Below are positions 18,164 to 27,514 of a stretch of DNA of 46,063 nt, in pieces. The notes beneath the pieces were generated by a model, which worked only from the letters and a program-made list of their open reading frames with translations, was not told where the DNA came from and searched no databases. Numbering within the stretch: the first letter of the stretch is position 1; each line of letters opens with the position of its first letter. The stretch is taken from positions 1 to 46,063 of the forward strand of contig JAJUGE010000016.1 of NCBI GenBank assembly GCA_029268305.1, written 5' to 3'. This stretch comes from Alphaproteobacteria bacterium (GTDB lineage: Bacteria; Pseudomonadota; Alphaproteobacteria; JAJUGE01). The translations under genes and the position numbers were made by a program.

Positions 18164-18985
18164 CTAATGGAGCTGGGCTTTCAGGCTCTGGAGGGTGCGG
18201 GCCGCCCGATGTCGCAACGGCTCTCTGGTTTCGGCCCGGACGTACTCCTCCAGGCGCTCGATCGCCGAGTGGATCTCGCCCAGACGGGCGTGGATGAGCC
18301 CGGCTTCCCGCATCAGGTCGAGTTCGTCCGGCGCCAGCCAGCGCATCCGGGTCACGACCTCGATGGCGCCGCGCAGATCGCCGCTGCGGATCAGTCGGAT
18401 CTTGATGTTGTTCTGGAGGCGAAGCAGCACTGCCCGGTCCGGTACCGGCTCGAAATATGCCGGCTCCAGCTCGGCATCCGCGCCCTGGAGCGACTTGAGC
18501 AGCGACCGCAGCTCGGGCGTGCGTCGCTCGACGCCCCCGTGGAAGGGGTCGAGAATCTTTCTGCTGCCTTCGCTTTCGAGGCGGATCAGAAAATGGGCAG
18601 GGAAGCTCAGTCCCTCTACCTTCCAGCCGAGGCGGCGGCCTGTTTCGATGTAGAGGATGCCGAGGGCCACCGGCAGCCCCTTGCGCCGATCGATCACCCG
18701 CATCAGGTTCGCGTTCTGCGGATCGTCGTAGGTCAGCTCGTCGCCGCGGTAGCCATGCTCCCCCGCCACGACCTCTGAAAGTGCCTGCCAGTGTTCGCCG
18801 GGATGGTCAGCGGAATGTTTCGCGACATCGGCGGCGAGCCTGTCCAGATGCTCGAGGTATCGGTCGAGGCCGACGCGCGCCCGTTCGAATGCGGCGAAGG
18901 CGAGGGCGACGCGCGCGATTGCGAGCGGTTCGTTGGCAGCGGCCGCGTCGCGGATGATCGCTTCGGCTTGAGTCCGCGTGTCCAC
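18164..18985 (-). CDS. SirB1-like transglutaminase-fold/TPR protein
   Basis: 273 residues. The N-terminal part carries the Transglut_core2 pattern (NANLMRVIDRRKGLPVALGILYIE, KVEGLSFPAHFLIRL, ILDPFHGG), and the C-terminal third has TPR-like helices with LRLQNNIKIRLIRSGDLRGAIEVV and LGEIHSAIERLEEYV. This is the SirB1 family, whose biochemical role is not established. The likely start is GTG at 18985, directly after the stop of the upstream histidine kinase gene (one base between), implying coupling. It is named for the SirB1 of Salmonella by family resemblance only. Confidence 0.9.
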   Translation of the reverse strand: MDTRTQAEAIIRDAAAANEPLAIARVALAFAAFERARVGLDRYLEHLDRLAADVAKHSADHPGEHWQALSEVVAGEHGYRGDELTYDDPQNANLMRVIDRRKGLPVALGILYIETGRRLGWKVEGLSFPAHFLIRLESEGSRKILDPFHGGVERRTPELRSLLKSLQGADAELEPAYFEPVPDRAVLLRLQNNIKIRLIRSGDLRGAIEVVTRMRWLAPDELDLMREAGLIHARLGEIHSAIERLEEYVRAETREPLRHRAARTLQSLKAQLH

Positions 18986-18986
18986 C

Positions 18987-20669
18987 TCAGTTCGCCCCCT
19001 CGGCATTCGCGACGGCGGGCAGTGCGCTGCTTCCGCTGACGAGCGCGAAGTCCAGCGTGAACCAGGTGCCCCCGTCGACCGAGTACTCCGCCCGGCCGCC
19101 AAGCTGCCGGGCGAGGCTGTCGATTATCCGGATGCCGAGATACGACTCGCGGCGCAACGTGAAGTCGCTCGGCAGGCCGACGCCATCGTCCTTGACCGAG
19201 AAGGTGCCGCGGCCGCCGTGCGCGCGCAACGTCACCGCGATGGACCCCTCGCGCCCGCCGGGGAAGGCGTGCTTGCAGGCATTGGACAATACCTCGTTCG
19301 CGAGCAGGGCGAGGGGGGTCGCCCGGTCGAGGTCCAGCACCAGCGGATCGGCGTCGACGGTCGAGATCACGCGTGCGTCCGGAACCCAGAACCGAACTGT
19401 GTCGCTCGTCAACTTGGTGAGGTAGCTGGAGAACGGCACTGCGGAGATGTCGGCCGACTGATAAATCGACTCGTGCAGGTCGGCCATGGTTCGTACCCGC
19501 CGCAGGCTGTCACGAAACTCGTCGGCCTTGTCCGAAGCGTTCGCCTGGAGATTGAGCAAGCTGCTGACGACCTGGAGGTTGTTCTTCACCCGGTGGTGGA
19601 TTTCCCGCAACAGCAGCTCTTTCTCGGCGACCATGCTGCGGAGCTGCTCGTTCGCAGCCTCGAGACGCGCTGTGCGATCTCCGACCCGATCTTCGAGCGT
19701 GGTGTTCAGGGCGGTGAGCCTGGACTGCAATGCCGCACTTCGCCGCGCGTGCCGCAGTGCAGTTCTCGTTATCAGGTAGAGAGAGAGGCCGGCCACCAGT
19801 GCGAGGATGGCGTAGGTGAGAAGACGCCACAGGAGGATCCTCTCGACGCTCGCCTGGTCGAGACCGAAATAGACATAGGCGTCATAGTCCCCGATCTTGC
19901 GATAGCCGATGATCCGCGAGACCTGGTCTAGCGGCGATACGATCTTGAACGAGCCCTCGCTCGACGCGGCAGAAGCTGTCATGAAGGCACGGGGCGGCGG
20001 CAGCGTGTCGCGACCACCCTCGATGGGAAGATTGCGCAGAAGGAGCGTTCCATCGCCTCTGATGAGACCCACCACGTCGGTCGTATTTTCGGTGAACCGG
20101 TCGTAGAAGTCTCTGAAGTATCCCGGATCGATGGAGAGGATGATCAGGCCGTCGAAGTGACCGGTCGGGTTATGTCGATGCCGCACGATCTCGTAGCCCT
20201 CGCCTTCGATGCCGTAAACCTCGGGCAACGTCCAGAAGGTCGGTTCGTCTACAACTTGCTCGACGTCGAAAAAAGGGCCCAGCTGCTGTGGCTCGGCCGG
20301 GAAGCTGGTGCTGCTGGCCCAGTGCCTGCCGTCCGGTCCGGCGAGGCGGATTGCGCTGAACTGCTCTATCCGGCCATCGAGGTCGCGCAGGAAGCCGTGC
20401 ATTTCCTCCGAGCCGGCAATCGTCTCCCAGTCGTACCCTCGCAGCATGGCGTTGATACGGTCGACGACGAGCTCCTGCGTCTCCAGAACCTTGAGGGCAT
20501 GCTCATGGAGGATGTCGACGTTCTTCTGGACCAGCTCCTGAGCCTGCTGGGACAGGCGCAGGTAATCGTTGATTGCGGCGAGGGCGAACAGCACGGCCGG
20601 CCCCACCACAGAGAGGACGAGCAGAACCCGAAGTGTGCGCACCAGTTGGCTCGATGTCGCCAACGGCAT
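18987..20669 (-). CDS. Membrane sensor histidine kinase, HWE/HisKA_2 type
   Basis: 560 residues. TM1 spans about 13-33, then a periplasmic sensor of about 245 residues (Cache-like, with the strand [12 protein letters not shown] near 200-212), TM2 about 279-300, a coiled coil about 305-352 and the HisKA_2 box [22 protein letters not shown] with His358/His359. The ATPase domain has [24 protein letters not shown] and LGIRIIDSL. This class often signals to single-domain regulators or to PhyR-type general stress systems in Alphaproteobacteria. No response regulator is adjacent. ATG at 20669 follows a GGAG; upstream ORF codons are not used. The SirB1-like gene follows immediately. Confidence 0.92.
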   Translation of the reverse strand: MPLATSSQLVRTLRVLLVLSVVGPAVLFALAAINDYLRLSQQAQELVQKNVDILHEHALKVLETQELVVDRINAMLRGYDWETIAGSEEMHGFLRDLDGRIEQFSAIRLAGPDGRHWASSTSFPAEPQQLGPFFDVEQVVDEPTFWTLPEVYGIEGEGYEIVRHRHNPTGHFDGLIILSIDPGYFRDFYDRFTENTTDVVGLIRGDGTLLLRNLPIEGGRDTLPPPRAFMTASAASSEGSFKIVSPLDQVSRIIGYRKIGDYDAYVYFGLDQASVERILLWRLLTYAILALVAGLSLYLITRTALRHARRSAALQSRLTALNTTLEDRVGDRTARLEAANEQLRSMVAEKELLLREIHHRVKNNLQVVSSLLNLQANASDKADEFRDSLRRVRTMADLHESIYQSADISAVPFSSYLTKLTSDTVRFWVPDARVISTVDADPLVLDLDRATPLALLANEVLSNACKHAFPGGREGSIAVTLRAHGGRGTFSVKDDGVGLPSDFTLRRESYLGIRIIDSLARQLGGRAEYSVDGGTWFTLDFALVSGSSALPAVANAEGAN

Positions 20670-20751
20670 TCTGCTCCGACTCCCTAGATATACCCACCCG
20701 CCACGGTAACGGCCCGGCCGTTGATCCGTTCGCCCCGGCGGCAAAAAAGTC

Positions 20752-21150
20752 TCAGAAGGCTGCCTCCGGCGTCCACGCATTCGCGATATGGATCGGCAGG
20801 CGCAGCGGTGCGACGACGACGAGATCGAACCTGATGTGCCGAGTGGCCGCGGCCCGGGGCGATCGGGCGAGGAACCAGGTCGCGGCCCGTTCGATGCGCC
20901 GGCACTGTCTCGTCGTCAGCGCCTCCAATCCCGCGTCGCGGCTTGTCCGCGACTTGACCTCCACGATGGCGAGGATGTCGCGGCGCGCCGCGATGATGTC
21001 GATTTCGCCCAGAGGGGTCTTCAGCCGCCGCTCGAGAATGCGGTAGCCCCGCATCCTCAGCCAGAGAACGGCTACGGTCTCTGCCGAGCGTCCCCGCGCT
21101 TCGCGCCTTTGCCGCGATGCCCGTTCTTCCCGCGCCGCTTTCTCCGGCAT
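20752..21150 (-). CDS. YraN family protein (UPF0102)
   Basis: 132 residues of the YraN/UPF0102 family, which has a restriction-endonuclease-like core. Visible are [43 protein letters not shown] (the catalytic-type D...E-x-K arrangement) and the late RFDLVVV strand. Its biological role is not known. The start ATG overlaps the rsmI stop codon (TGATG), so the pair is translationally coupled, as is common for rsmI-yraN. Confidence 0.93.
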   Translation of the reverse strand: MPEKAAREERASRQRREARGRSAETVAVLWLRMRGYRILERRLKTPLGEIDIIAARRDILAIVEVKSRTSRDAGLEALTTRQCRRIERAATWFLARSPRAAATRHIRFDLVVVAPLRLPIHIANAWTPEAAF

Positions 21151-22025
21151 CAGCGCGTGCCCCGCGAAAGCTCCAGGGCGCGCATGTAAACCGCGCGACG
21201 CGGCAGACCGGTCGCAGCTGCGACGTCTCGGGCGGCGTCTCGTACCGACCCGCTCTCCAAGGCGGTCTGCAGCAGGGCGTCCAGGTCCGGCCCCTCTGGG
21301 GGATCGCTGCGCTCGCCGCGCCCGACGACGATGACGATCTCTCCCTTGGGCGGGTCTTCGGCGGCATATTGGTTCGCGAGGGAGCCGAGGGTGCCGCGTC
21401 GCACCTCTTCGAACAGTTTCGTCAGTTCGCGGGCGACCGCCGCTGGTCTGTCGCCGAGCACCGCCGCGAGGTCAGCGAGACAGTCGGCGAGACGGCGCGG
21501 GCTCTCGAACAGGATGAGTGTCGCCGGTATGTCGGCGAGTTCGCCGATCGCCTTGCGGCGTGCGGCCGAGCGCGGTGGCAGAAAGCCGGCGAACATGAAG
21601 CGGTCGCTCGGCAGGCCCGAGAGCTGCAGCGCCGTCAGAATGGCGGATGGACCCGGAACGGCCGTCACTTTCAACCCGGCGGCGATGGCTTCTTCGACCA
21701 GCTTATAGCCCGGATCGGAAATGAGCGGCGTCCCCGCGTCGGATACGAGCGCGATCGCCTCGCCGCGACGGAGACGCTCCAGGATGGCGGGCCGCGCTTG
21801 TGTGGCGTTGTGCTCGTGATAGGGAATCAGTCGGTTCCGGATGCCGTGCCTGGCGAGGAGACGGCCGGTGAGCCGCGTGTCCTCGCAGGCGATCACGTCT
21901 GCGCCGCGCAGGGTCTCGATCGCACGAAGGGTCAGGTCGGACGCGTTGCCGATCGGCGTCGCCACCAGGTAGAGCGCAGGCTCGAGCCCGGTCGCCGGCA
22001 CCTCCTCCGTCTCGGCACCCCTCAT
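21150..22025 (-). CDS. rsmI: 16S rRNA (cytidine1402-2'-O)-methyltransferase
   Basis: 291 residues of the SAM-dependent tetrapyrrole-methylase fold that methylates the ribose of C1402 in the ribosomal P site. LYLVATPIGNASDLTLRAIETL at the start, CEDTRLTGRLL, SDAGTPLISDPGYKLV and VPGPSAILTALQLSGLP are diagnostic. The family opening fits ATG at 22025 after AGGTAG; the ORF upstream to 22283 runs under the divergent lipoprotein gene. It overlaps yraN downstream by one base. The lipoprotein gene upstream is divergent, an arrangement also seen in E. coli around yraM (lpoA) and rsmI. Confidence 0.96.
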   Translation of the reverse strand: MRGAETEEVPATGLEPALYLVATPIGNASDLTLRAIETLRGADVIACEDTRLTGRLLARHGIRNRLIPYHEHNATQARPAILERLRRGEAIALVSDAGTPLISDPGYKLVEEAIAAGLKVTAVPGPSAILTALQLSGLPSDRFMFAGFLPPRSAARRKAIGELADIPATLILFESPRRLADCLADLAAVLGDRPAAVARELTKLFEEVRRGTLGSLANQYAAEDPPKGEIVIVVGRGERSDPPEGPDLDALLQTALESGSVRDAARDVAAATGLPRRAVYMRALELSRGTR

Positions 22026-22140
22026 GATCGTCACTACCTGTCGTTCTCCGTCTCGGCTTGATGGGGCGAGGTCCCAGTTTACTCGCTTCCCATGACTGGC
22101 TACGCTCGATCCTCTTCGGAGCATAGCCGAGGGAAGAATC

Positions 22141-23481
22141 TTGCGCCCGTCAGGATCGTCGGTGCTCGTCGCCGCAACAAGTCCCCGCAAAGACCCTTCT
22201 GCGCGCGCACCGGCAGTCGGTTCGCCGCTGCGGCCGCTAATGCTCGCGGTCGTCGCCGCGGGACTGGTGCTCGCCGGATGCACGCGCCCCGCACCGCCGC
22301 CCTCGGGCAGCGATGGTCAAGGCCGCTACGACACGTCGCGGATACCTCCATACCAATCCACGCGACCCGTGCCGCCGATCGCCCCGATCCCCCCTGCCGG
22401 CCCGGAGGTCGGCGGAGAGACGACGAAGGTCGCATTGCTGCTTCCTCTCTCGGGCCAGCACGCAGCCATCGGCAGCGCCATGCTGGATGCGGCGCAGCTC
22501 GCCGTGTTCGACATGGGGACCGAGCAATTCGAGCTCGTGCCGAAGGATACTCGCGGAACACCGGAAGGTGCATCCGCCGCCGCTTCCGAAGCGATCCGGG
22601 AAGGTGCCGATCTGATCGTCGGTCCGCTTCTGGCGACGTCGGTCCGGGCCGCGTCACCGGCGGCGCGGGCTGCGGGAGTGCCGGTCCTGGCATTCTCGAA
22701 CGACCGCACGGTCGCAGGCGGTGGGGTGTTTACCCTCGGATTCCTGCCGGATCCGGAAGTGCGCAGGGTCGTCGAGTATGCGGTGAGCCAAGGCATGCGT
22801 CGGTTCGCGGCCGTGGCGCCGGAGACACCCTACGGCAGGCTGACGGTGGATGCGCTCCGTGATGCGGCAGCCGCGCATGGCGCCACGGTCGCGGCGGTCG
22901 AGTTTATCTCGCCCAATGCCGGGATGCCCGAGATCACCGACGTCGTGAGACGGGTTCGTGGCGGTCAGAGCGGGTTCGGTGGCAGCGCCGATCTCTCGGC
23001 CCAACCGGATGCCGTCCTGTTGCCGATGATCGGGCCGACGCTCACCGCCACGGCGTCGACAATGGCCTTCTACGAGGTCGATCCGAGACAGGTGAAGTTT
23101 CTCGGCACCGGCCAATGGGACCAGCTTAGACTCTCCGGCGAGCCGGCCCTCGTCGGTTCCTGGTACGCTGCGCCGGATCCCGCGGCACGCGAGCAGTTCG
23201 AGCGGAAGTTCAACGAGACCTATCAACGCACGCCGCCGCGGCTCGCGACGCTGGCTTACGACGCGACCGCGCTGGCTGCCGTTCTCTCCAGTCGGTCCGA
23301 GCCCGGCGCATTCAACCAACAGACCCTCACCGACATGGAGGGTTTCACCGGCCTCGACGGTCTCTTCCGGTTCAGGCCCGACGGCACTGCCGAGCGTGGT
23401 CTCGCCATCCTGCAGGTGACGCCGTCGGGCGTCATTGTCGTCGATCCTGCGCCGAGACGGTTCGAGGACCGGATCTTCTAG
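22141..23481 (+). CDS. Penicillin-binding-protein activator-like lipoprotein (LpoA/YraM type)
   Basis: Up to 446 residues. A short hydrophobic stretch LMLAVVAAGLVLAGC (about 33-47) carries a lipobox, so the protein is probably lipid-anchored after cleavage before Cys47. The rest is a periplasmic-binding-protein type 1 fold: VALLLPLSGQHAAIGSAMLDAAQLA, LIVGPLLATSVRAASPAARAAGVPVLAFSND, LGTGQWDQ. It is related to LpoA, which stimulates penicillin-binding protein 1a in peptidoglycan synthesis, and to branched-chain amino-acid-binding proteins. Its place next to rsmI-yraN favours the LpoA/YraM type. The start is uncertain: TTG at 22141 gives a long basic lead, ATG at 22240 a very short signal. Confidence 0.82.
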   Translation: MRPSGSSVLVAATSPRKDPSARAPAVGSPLRPLMLAVVAAGLVLAGCTRPAPPPSGSDGQGRYDTSRIPPYQSTRPVPPIAPIPPAGPEVGGETTKVALLLPLSGQHAAIGSAMLDAAQLAVFDMGTEQFELVPKDTRGTPEGASAAASEAIREGADLIVGPLLATSVRAASPAARAAGVPVLAFSNDRTVAGGGVFTLGFLPDPEVRRVVEYAVSQGMRRFAAVAPETPYGRLTVDALRDAAAAHGATVAAVEFISPNAGMPEITDVVRRVRGGQSGFGGSADLSAQPDAVLLPMIGPTLTATASTMAFYEVDPRQVKFLGTGQWDQLRLSGEPALVGSWYAAPDPAAREQFERKFNETYQRTPPRLATLAYDATALAAVLSSRSEPGAFNQQTLTDMEGFTGLDGLFRFRPDGTAERGLAILQVTPSGVIVVDPAPRRFEDRIF

Positions 23482-23487
23482 TCCGGA

Positions 23488-24684
23488 TCAGGACAACAAC
23501 CTGCCCAGGACCGCATTCAACCGCTGCAGGCCGGAGGAGGTAGCGCGCAGGCGCCCTTCGGTCTGCTCCAGCAAGCCCCAGGCGATCAGATCGCGGAGTG
23601 CGTCGGCGTCGACCCACTCCTCGATCGGCCGGTTCGTTCTCCGCTGAAAGCGGGCCTTGTCGATCCCGGCGGTCAGGCGAAGCCCCATCATCAGCATCTC
23701 CTCGGCGAAATCCTGCGCCGAGACCGGTTCGATCGCTTCGGTGCCGAGCCCGACGCTCTCGACCGCAGCGAGCCACTGCTCCGGCTTGCGGAGCTGACGA
23801 AACTCTACTCGCTCGATCTCGCCGTCTCGCGATCGGCAGAGGCGGCCGTGCGCGCCCGGGCCGATGCCGATCCAGTCACCTCCGGTCCAGTAGGTGAGGT
23901 TATGCCGGCTTTCCGAGCCAGGTCGGGCGTGGTTGGAGATCTCGTAGGCGGGGAGACCGGCTTCGCGGAGCATGCGCTGCGTCTCCTCGTAGAGCGATCC
24001 CGCATCGTCGTCGGAGGGAAGGTCGAACGCTCCGCGACGGTGGCGGGCGTGGAAGACCGTTCCCGGCTCGATCGTCAGCTGATATGCGGAAACGTGCTCG
24101 CCGACGTGACGCAGGGCGCTGCGCAATTCGTCGCCCCACGCGGCGATCGACTGGTCGGGGAGCCCGTAGATCATATCGAACGAGTAGCGGCGAAAATGCC
24201 GGCGCGCGATCTCGACGGCTTCCAGGGCTTCGCGCGCACTATGGTGCCGGCCGAGAAACTTCAGCGCCGCGTCGTCGAGCGACTGGACGCCGAGCGAGAC
24301 CCGGTTGACCCCCGCGTCGGCAAAGGCGGCGAAGCGCGCCGCTTCCACCGAGGTCGGGTTCGCCTCGAGAGTGATCTCTAGGTCGGCTCCCGTCGGCCAG
24401 GTCGAGCGGATGCGTTCGATCAGGGCGGCGACGGTCTCCGGCTGCATCAGCGACGGCGTGCCGCCGCCGAAGAAGATGCTGGAGACCCTGCGCCCCGCTG
24501 TCTCCTCGGCGAAATGATCGAGCTCGCGCAACAGGGCAGAGCGCCAATGGGCATGATCGATGCTCTCGCGCACGTGGCTGTTGAAGTCGCAGTACGGGCA
24601 TTTCGAATGGCAGAACGGCCAGTGCACGTAAATCGCGATCGGCTCGCCGGCCAGCGGTTCCATCGATGCGGTCATTGCCGTCAT
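23488..24684 (-). CDS. hemW: Heme chaperone HemW, radical SAM
   Basis: 398 residues of the HemN-like radical SAM family. The iron-sulfur motif is C25-x3-C29-x2-C32 (CHSKCPYC), preceded by AIYVHWPF; SSIFFGGGTPSLM, LEANPTSVEAARF, RVSLGVQSLDD and a C-terminal HemN domain (about 300-390) are all visible. HemW is a heme-binding chaperone rather than a coproporphyrinogen oxidase; HemN proper is longer and has an extra N-terminal region that is missing here. ATG at 24684 is chosen, though its ribosome-binding site is weak and GTG starts upstream are possible. Follows rdgB by 37 bases. Confidence 0.94.
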   Translation of the reverse strand: MTAMTASMEPLAGEPIAIYVHWPFCHSKCPYCDFNSHVRESIDHAHWRSALLRELDHFAEETAGRRVSSIFFGGGTPSLMQPETVAALIERIRSTWPTGADLEITLEANPTSVEAARFAAFADAGVNRVSLGVQSLDDAALKFLGRHHSAREALEAVEIARRHFRRYSFDMIYGLPDQSIAAWGDELRSALRHVGEHVSAYQLTIEPGTVFHARHRRGAFDLPSDDDAGSLYEETQRMLREAGLPAYEISNHARPGSESRHNLTYWTGGDWIGIGPGAHGRLCRSRDGEIERVEFRQLRKPEQWLAAVESVGLGTEAIEPVSAQDFAEEMLMMGLRLTAGIDKARFQRRTNRPIEEWVDADALRDLIAWGLLEQTEGRLRATSSGLQRLNAVLGRLLS

Positions 24685-24721
24685 GTCGTACGGCGAGCGC
24701 CGGAATTCCACCGAGGTCGGT

Positions 24722-25342
24722 TCAGGTGGCGTCTCGGCCGTGTGCAGGCACGAAGCAGGCACCGATCAGTTTGCGAAACGCGAACGCGCGGTGGCTGATC
24801 CGGTGCTTCGCGTCCGGATCCATCTCCCCGAAAGTGACGTCGTGGCCGTTCGGTACGAAGATCGGGTCGTAGCCGAAGCCCCGCTCGCCGCGCGGCGGCC
24901 AGACGATGGTGCCTTCGACGGTCCCCTCGAAGGACTCTACATGGCCGTCGGGCCAGGCCAGCGTGAGCACGCAAACGAACCGGGCCGATCGGTCCGGCGA
25001 GTTCCCGAGGGCTTCGTGGACACGGGCCATCGCCGCGCCGAAGTCCCAGTCGGGTCCCGCCCAGCGGGCGGAGAGAACTCCCGGCTCGCCGCCGAGGGCG
25101 CTCACGGCGAGGCCCGAATCGTCAGCGAGCGCCGGTAGTCCGGACCCGGCCGCGGCGGCACGGGCCTTCAGCTCACTGTTGGCGGCGAAGGTCGTCCCGG
25201 TCTCTTCGGGCTCCGGCAGGCCGAGGTCGGCGGCGGAGACGACCTCGACCGCGAACGGGCGCAGGAGGTCGGCGATCTCCCGGACCTTGCCTGAATTGTG
25301 GCTCGCGATCACGAGCCTCTTTTCGTCGAACCGGCGAGCCAC
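24722..25342 (-). CDS. rdgB: XTP/dITP diphosphatase (RdgB/HAM1)
   Basis: 206 residues, removes ITP, dITP and XTP so that they are not built into DNA or RNA. The family opening [18 protein letters not shown], the block [28 protein letters not shown] and the late [12 protein letters not shown] ... [13 protein letters not shown] are complete. The ORF reaches GTG at 25381 inside rph; GTG at 25342, just after the rph stop with AGGG upstream, suits the usual N-terminus better. It is the middle gene of an rph-rdgB-hemW run. Confidence 0.95.
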   Translation of the reverse strand: MARRFDEKRLVIASHNSGKVREIADLLRPFAVEVVSAADLGLPEPEETGTTFAANSELKARAAAAGSGLPALADDSGLAVSALGGEPGVLSARWAGPDWDFGAAMARVHEALGNSPDRSARFVCVLTLAWPDGHVESFEGTVEGTIVWPPRGERGFGYDPIFVPNGHDVTFGEMDPDAKHRISHRAFAFRKLIGACFVPAHGRDAT

Positions 25343-25353
25343 CGCGGTCGGCC

Positions 25354-26070
25354 CTATTTCGGCAGCGCCGCGAGCTGACACTCGGTGAGTTGGGCGACGC
25401 CTGCCTCAGCGAGCCTCAGTAACGCGAGAAATTCGTCCGGCCTGAACGGATGCGTTTCTGCGGTTCCCTGAACCTCGACGATGCCGCCACTGCCCGTCAG
25501 GACGAAGTTCGCATCCGCCTGCGCGGTGCTGTCCTCGTCATAATCGAGATCGAGCACGGGGACGCCGTTGTAGAGCCCGCAAGAGACCGCGGCGACCGTA
25601 TCGGTCAGAGGGATCGTCTTGATCGCGCCCAGCTTCAGCAGATGTTGCAGGGCATAATGCAACGCCACGAACCCGCCGGTGATCGAAGCGGTGCGCGTGC
25701 CGCCATCGGCCTGGAGCACGTCACAGTCGATGCGGATCTGGATCTCGCCCAGGGCTTCCAGATCCGCCACCGAACGCAGCGAGCGGCCGATCAGCCGTTG
25801 GATCTCCTGCGTCCGGCCGCTCTGCCGGCCGCGTGCCGCCTCGCGATCGCTGCGGGTGTGGGTCGAGCGCGGCAGCATGCCGTATTCGGCCGTGATCCAT
25901 CCCTTCCCGGTGTTGCGCAGAAAGGGCGGCACCCGCTCCTCGACGCTGGCGGTGCAGAGCACCTTGGTTTCGCCGAAGGAGGCGAGGCAGGATCCTTCGG
26001 CATAGCGGTTGACCCCCGGCTCGAGTGTGACAGTGCGAAGCTGGTCGAAGGCTCGGCCTGACGGGCGCAT
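25354..26070 (-). CDS. rph: Ribonuclease PH
   Basis: 238 residues, phosphate-dependent 3'-5' exoribonuclease that trims tRNA precursors. [64 protein letters not shown] and [20 protein letters not shown] are diagnostic and the length is standard. It is divergent from the small ORF and hrcA, the common alphaproteobacterial arrangement in which rph-rdgB-hemW face hrcA-grpE. Confidence 0.97.
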   Translation of the reverse strand: MRPSGRAFDQLRTVTLEPGVNRYAEGSCLASFGETKVLCTASVEERVPPFLRNTGKGWITAEYGMLPRSTHTRSDREAARGRQSGRTQEIQRLIGRSLRSVADLEALGEIQIRIDCDVLQADGGTRTASITGGFVALHYALQHLLKLGAIKTIPLTDTVAAVSCGLYNGVPVLDLDYDEDSTAQADANFVLTGSGGIVEVQGTAETHPFRPDEFLALLRLAEAGVAQLTECQLAALPK

Positions 26071-26183
26071 GGTGGATCTCGCGTTGGCTCCGGAAGCGGC
26101 GCAACCTATCCGGTCGGGCGCGGCCAGTCCAGTAAGGCGGCTTGGCCGGTGCAGCGAAGCGGGCGATGACCTATATTCGGGGC

Positions 26184-26387
26184 ATGTCGGTGTTCCTGAG
26201 ACATCTCGTCAGCCGTGCCGTCCGCAAGGCCGCCGCCGACCCACGGGTGCGGGAAAAGGCTGCCGAGGCGGCGCGTAGCGCGGCGGAGGAGGCCCGTCGT
26301 ATCGTTAGCGCCGACGATCGCCCGAAGGAGGCAGGCAGGGCCATGCGGCGTGCGCTCCAGCGGCTGGGCGGCGGGCGCCCCGGTTGA
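26184..26387 (+). CDS. Small basic hypothetical protein upstream of hrcA
   Basis: 67 residues, rich in Ala, Arg and Glu, predicted helical ([20 protein letters not shown] and onward); no family recognised. Earlier in-frame ATGs at 26166 and 26142 exist, none with a strong ribosome-binding site; 26184 has a GGGG just before it. Its stop codon overlaps the -35 element of the hrcA promoter. It lies between divergent rph and hrcA. It may be a conserved small protein or not translated at all. Confidence 0.45.
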   Translation: MSVFLRHLVSRAVRKAAADPRVREKAAEAARSAAEEARRIVSADDRPKEAGRAMRRALQRLGGGRPG

Positions 26388-26412
26388 CGCTTTCGAGCGC
26401 CGTTCCTAAATA
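26384..26412 (+). promoter_or_regulatory. Sigma-70-type promoter of hrcA
   Basis: TTGACG (26384-26389), 17-base spacer, TAAATA (26407-26412), 28 bases before the hrcA start codon. The -35 box overlaps the stop codon of the small ORF. No CIRCE inverted repeat (TTAGCACTC-N9-GAGTGCTAA) is visible around it. Confidence 0.65.
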
Positions 26413-26440
26413 GCGAGGTCGTCGAATCCGCAGAAATTCC

Positions 26441-27496
26441 ATGCCTTTGACGAATTCGCCAAGCGTCGCGGACCTCAACGAGCGGTCGCGCGAGATCCTG
26501 CGTCTGGTTATCGACGCCTACGTCGAGACGGGCGAGCCGGTGGGCTCGCGTACGCTGGCGCGCAAGCTCAGCAGCTCTCTCTCGCCGGCCACTGTACGGA
26601 ACGTGATGGCCGACCTGCAGGATGCCGGCTTGCTCTATTCGCCGCACACTTCTGCCGGCCGATTGCCTACGGATGCAGGGCTCAAGCTATTCGTCAACGG
26701 CCTGCTCGAGATCGGCGGGCTGACCGAGCAGGAGCGGCTCGACATCGAGGCTCGCTGCGCCTCGTCGGGGCGCAGCCTGGCTCAGGCGCTGGAGCAGGCG
26801 GGAGAGATGCTCTCCGGCCTTTCGCGCCACGCGGGGCTGGTCGTGGCGCCGAAGACGGGCGTGCCGCTCAGCCACATCGAGTTTGTCAACATCGGCAATC
26901 ACCGGGCGTTGGTCATCCTCGTGGATCAGAACGGCACGGTCGAGAACCGGATCATCGACCTGCCCCCGGGATTGCCGGCCGGGGCGCTGGTCCAGGCGTC
27001 GAACTATCTCCAGGCGCGACTGGTCGGGCGGACGCTGGAGGAGGCGAGTACCGAAATCGCGCGCGAGCTGGACGAGCATCGAGCGGCGCTCGACGAGTTG
27101 ACGCAGCGCGTCGTCGAGAACGGTCTGGCCGTCTGGGCCGGCGACGGGTCCAGCGGCAACCTCATCATCAAGGGACAGGCCCGGCTTCTCGACGATGTCA
27201 CCGCGATCGAGGATCTCGAGCGGATCCGTGCCTTGTTCGACGCGCTGGAGACCAAAGAGAGCCTGTTGCGGCTGGTCGACGCGGCCGAGGCAAGCGAGGG
27301 CGTGCAGATCTTCGTCGGGGCAGAAAACGAGCTCTTCAGCCATACCGGCTGGTCGATGATCCTCGCACCCTATCGCAGCGAGAACGAGAAGGTCGTCGGC
27401 GCGATCGGGGTTATCGGCCCCACCCGTCTCAATTACGCGCGCATCATCCCGATGGTCGATTACACCGCCAAGGTGATCGGCCGATTGCTCGGTTGA
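26441..27496 (+). CDS. hrcA: Heat-inducible transcription repressor HrcA
   Basis: 351 residues. The N-terminal winged helix (about 10-85) reads ERSREILRLVIDAYVETGEPVGSRTLARKL, then LSPATVRNVMADLQDAGLL and PHTSAGRLPTDAGLKLFV; the C-terminal GAF-like domain ends with VGAIGVIGPTRLNYARIIPMVDYTAKVIGRLL. HrcA represses heat-shock genes by binding CIRCE elements with help from GroEL. No CIRCE site is visible in this window, so its targets (usually groESL) are elsewhere. grpE follows after 18 bases. Confidence 0.97.
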   Translation: MPLTNSPSVADLNERSREILRLVIDAYVETGEPVGSRTLARKLSSSLSPATVRNVMADLQDAGLLYSPHTSAGRLPTDAGLKLFVNGLLEIGGLTEQERLDIEARCASSGRSLAQALEQAGEMLSGLSRHAGLVVAPKTGVPLSHIEFVNIGNHRALVILVDQNGTVENRIIDLPPGLPAGALVQASNYLQARLVGRTLEEASTEIARELDEHRAALDELTQRVVENGLAVWAGDGSSGNLIIKGQARLLDDVTAIEDLERIRALFDALETKESLLRLVDAAEASEGVQIFVGAENELFSHTGWSMILAPYRSENEKVVGAIGVIGPTRLNYARIIPMVDYTAKVIGRLLG

Positions 27497-27514
27497 AATA
27501 GAAGGACGTTTCAT

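Noticed and set aside
26071-26183. CIRCE element between rph and hrcA
   Set aside because: Searched by eye for TTAGCACTC-N9-GAGTGCTAA and did not find it.
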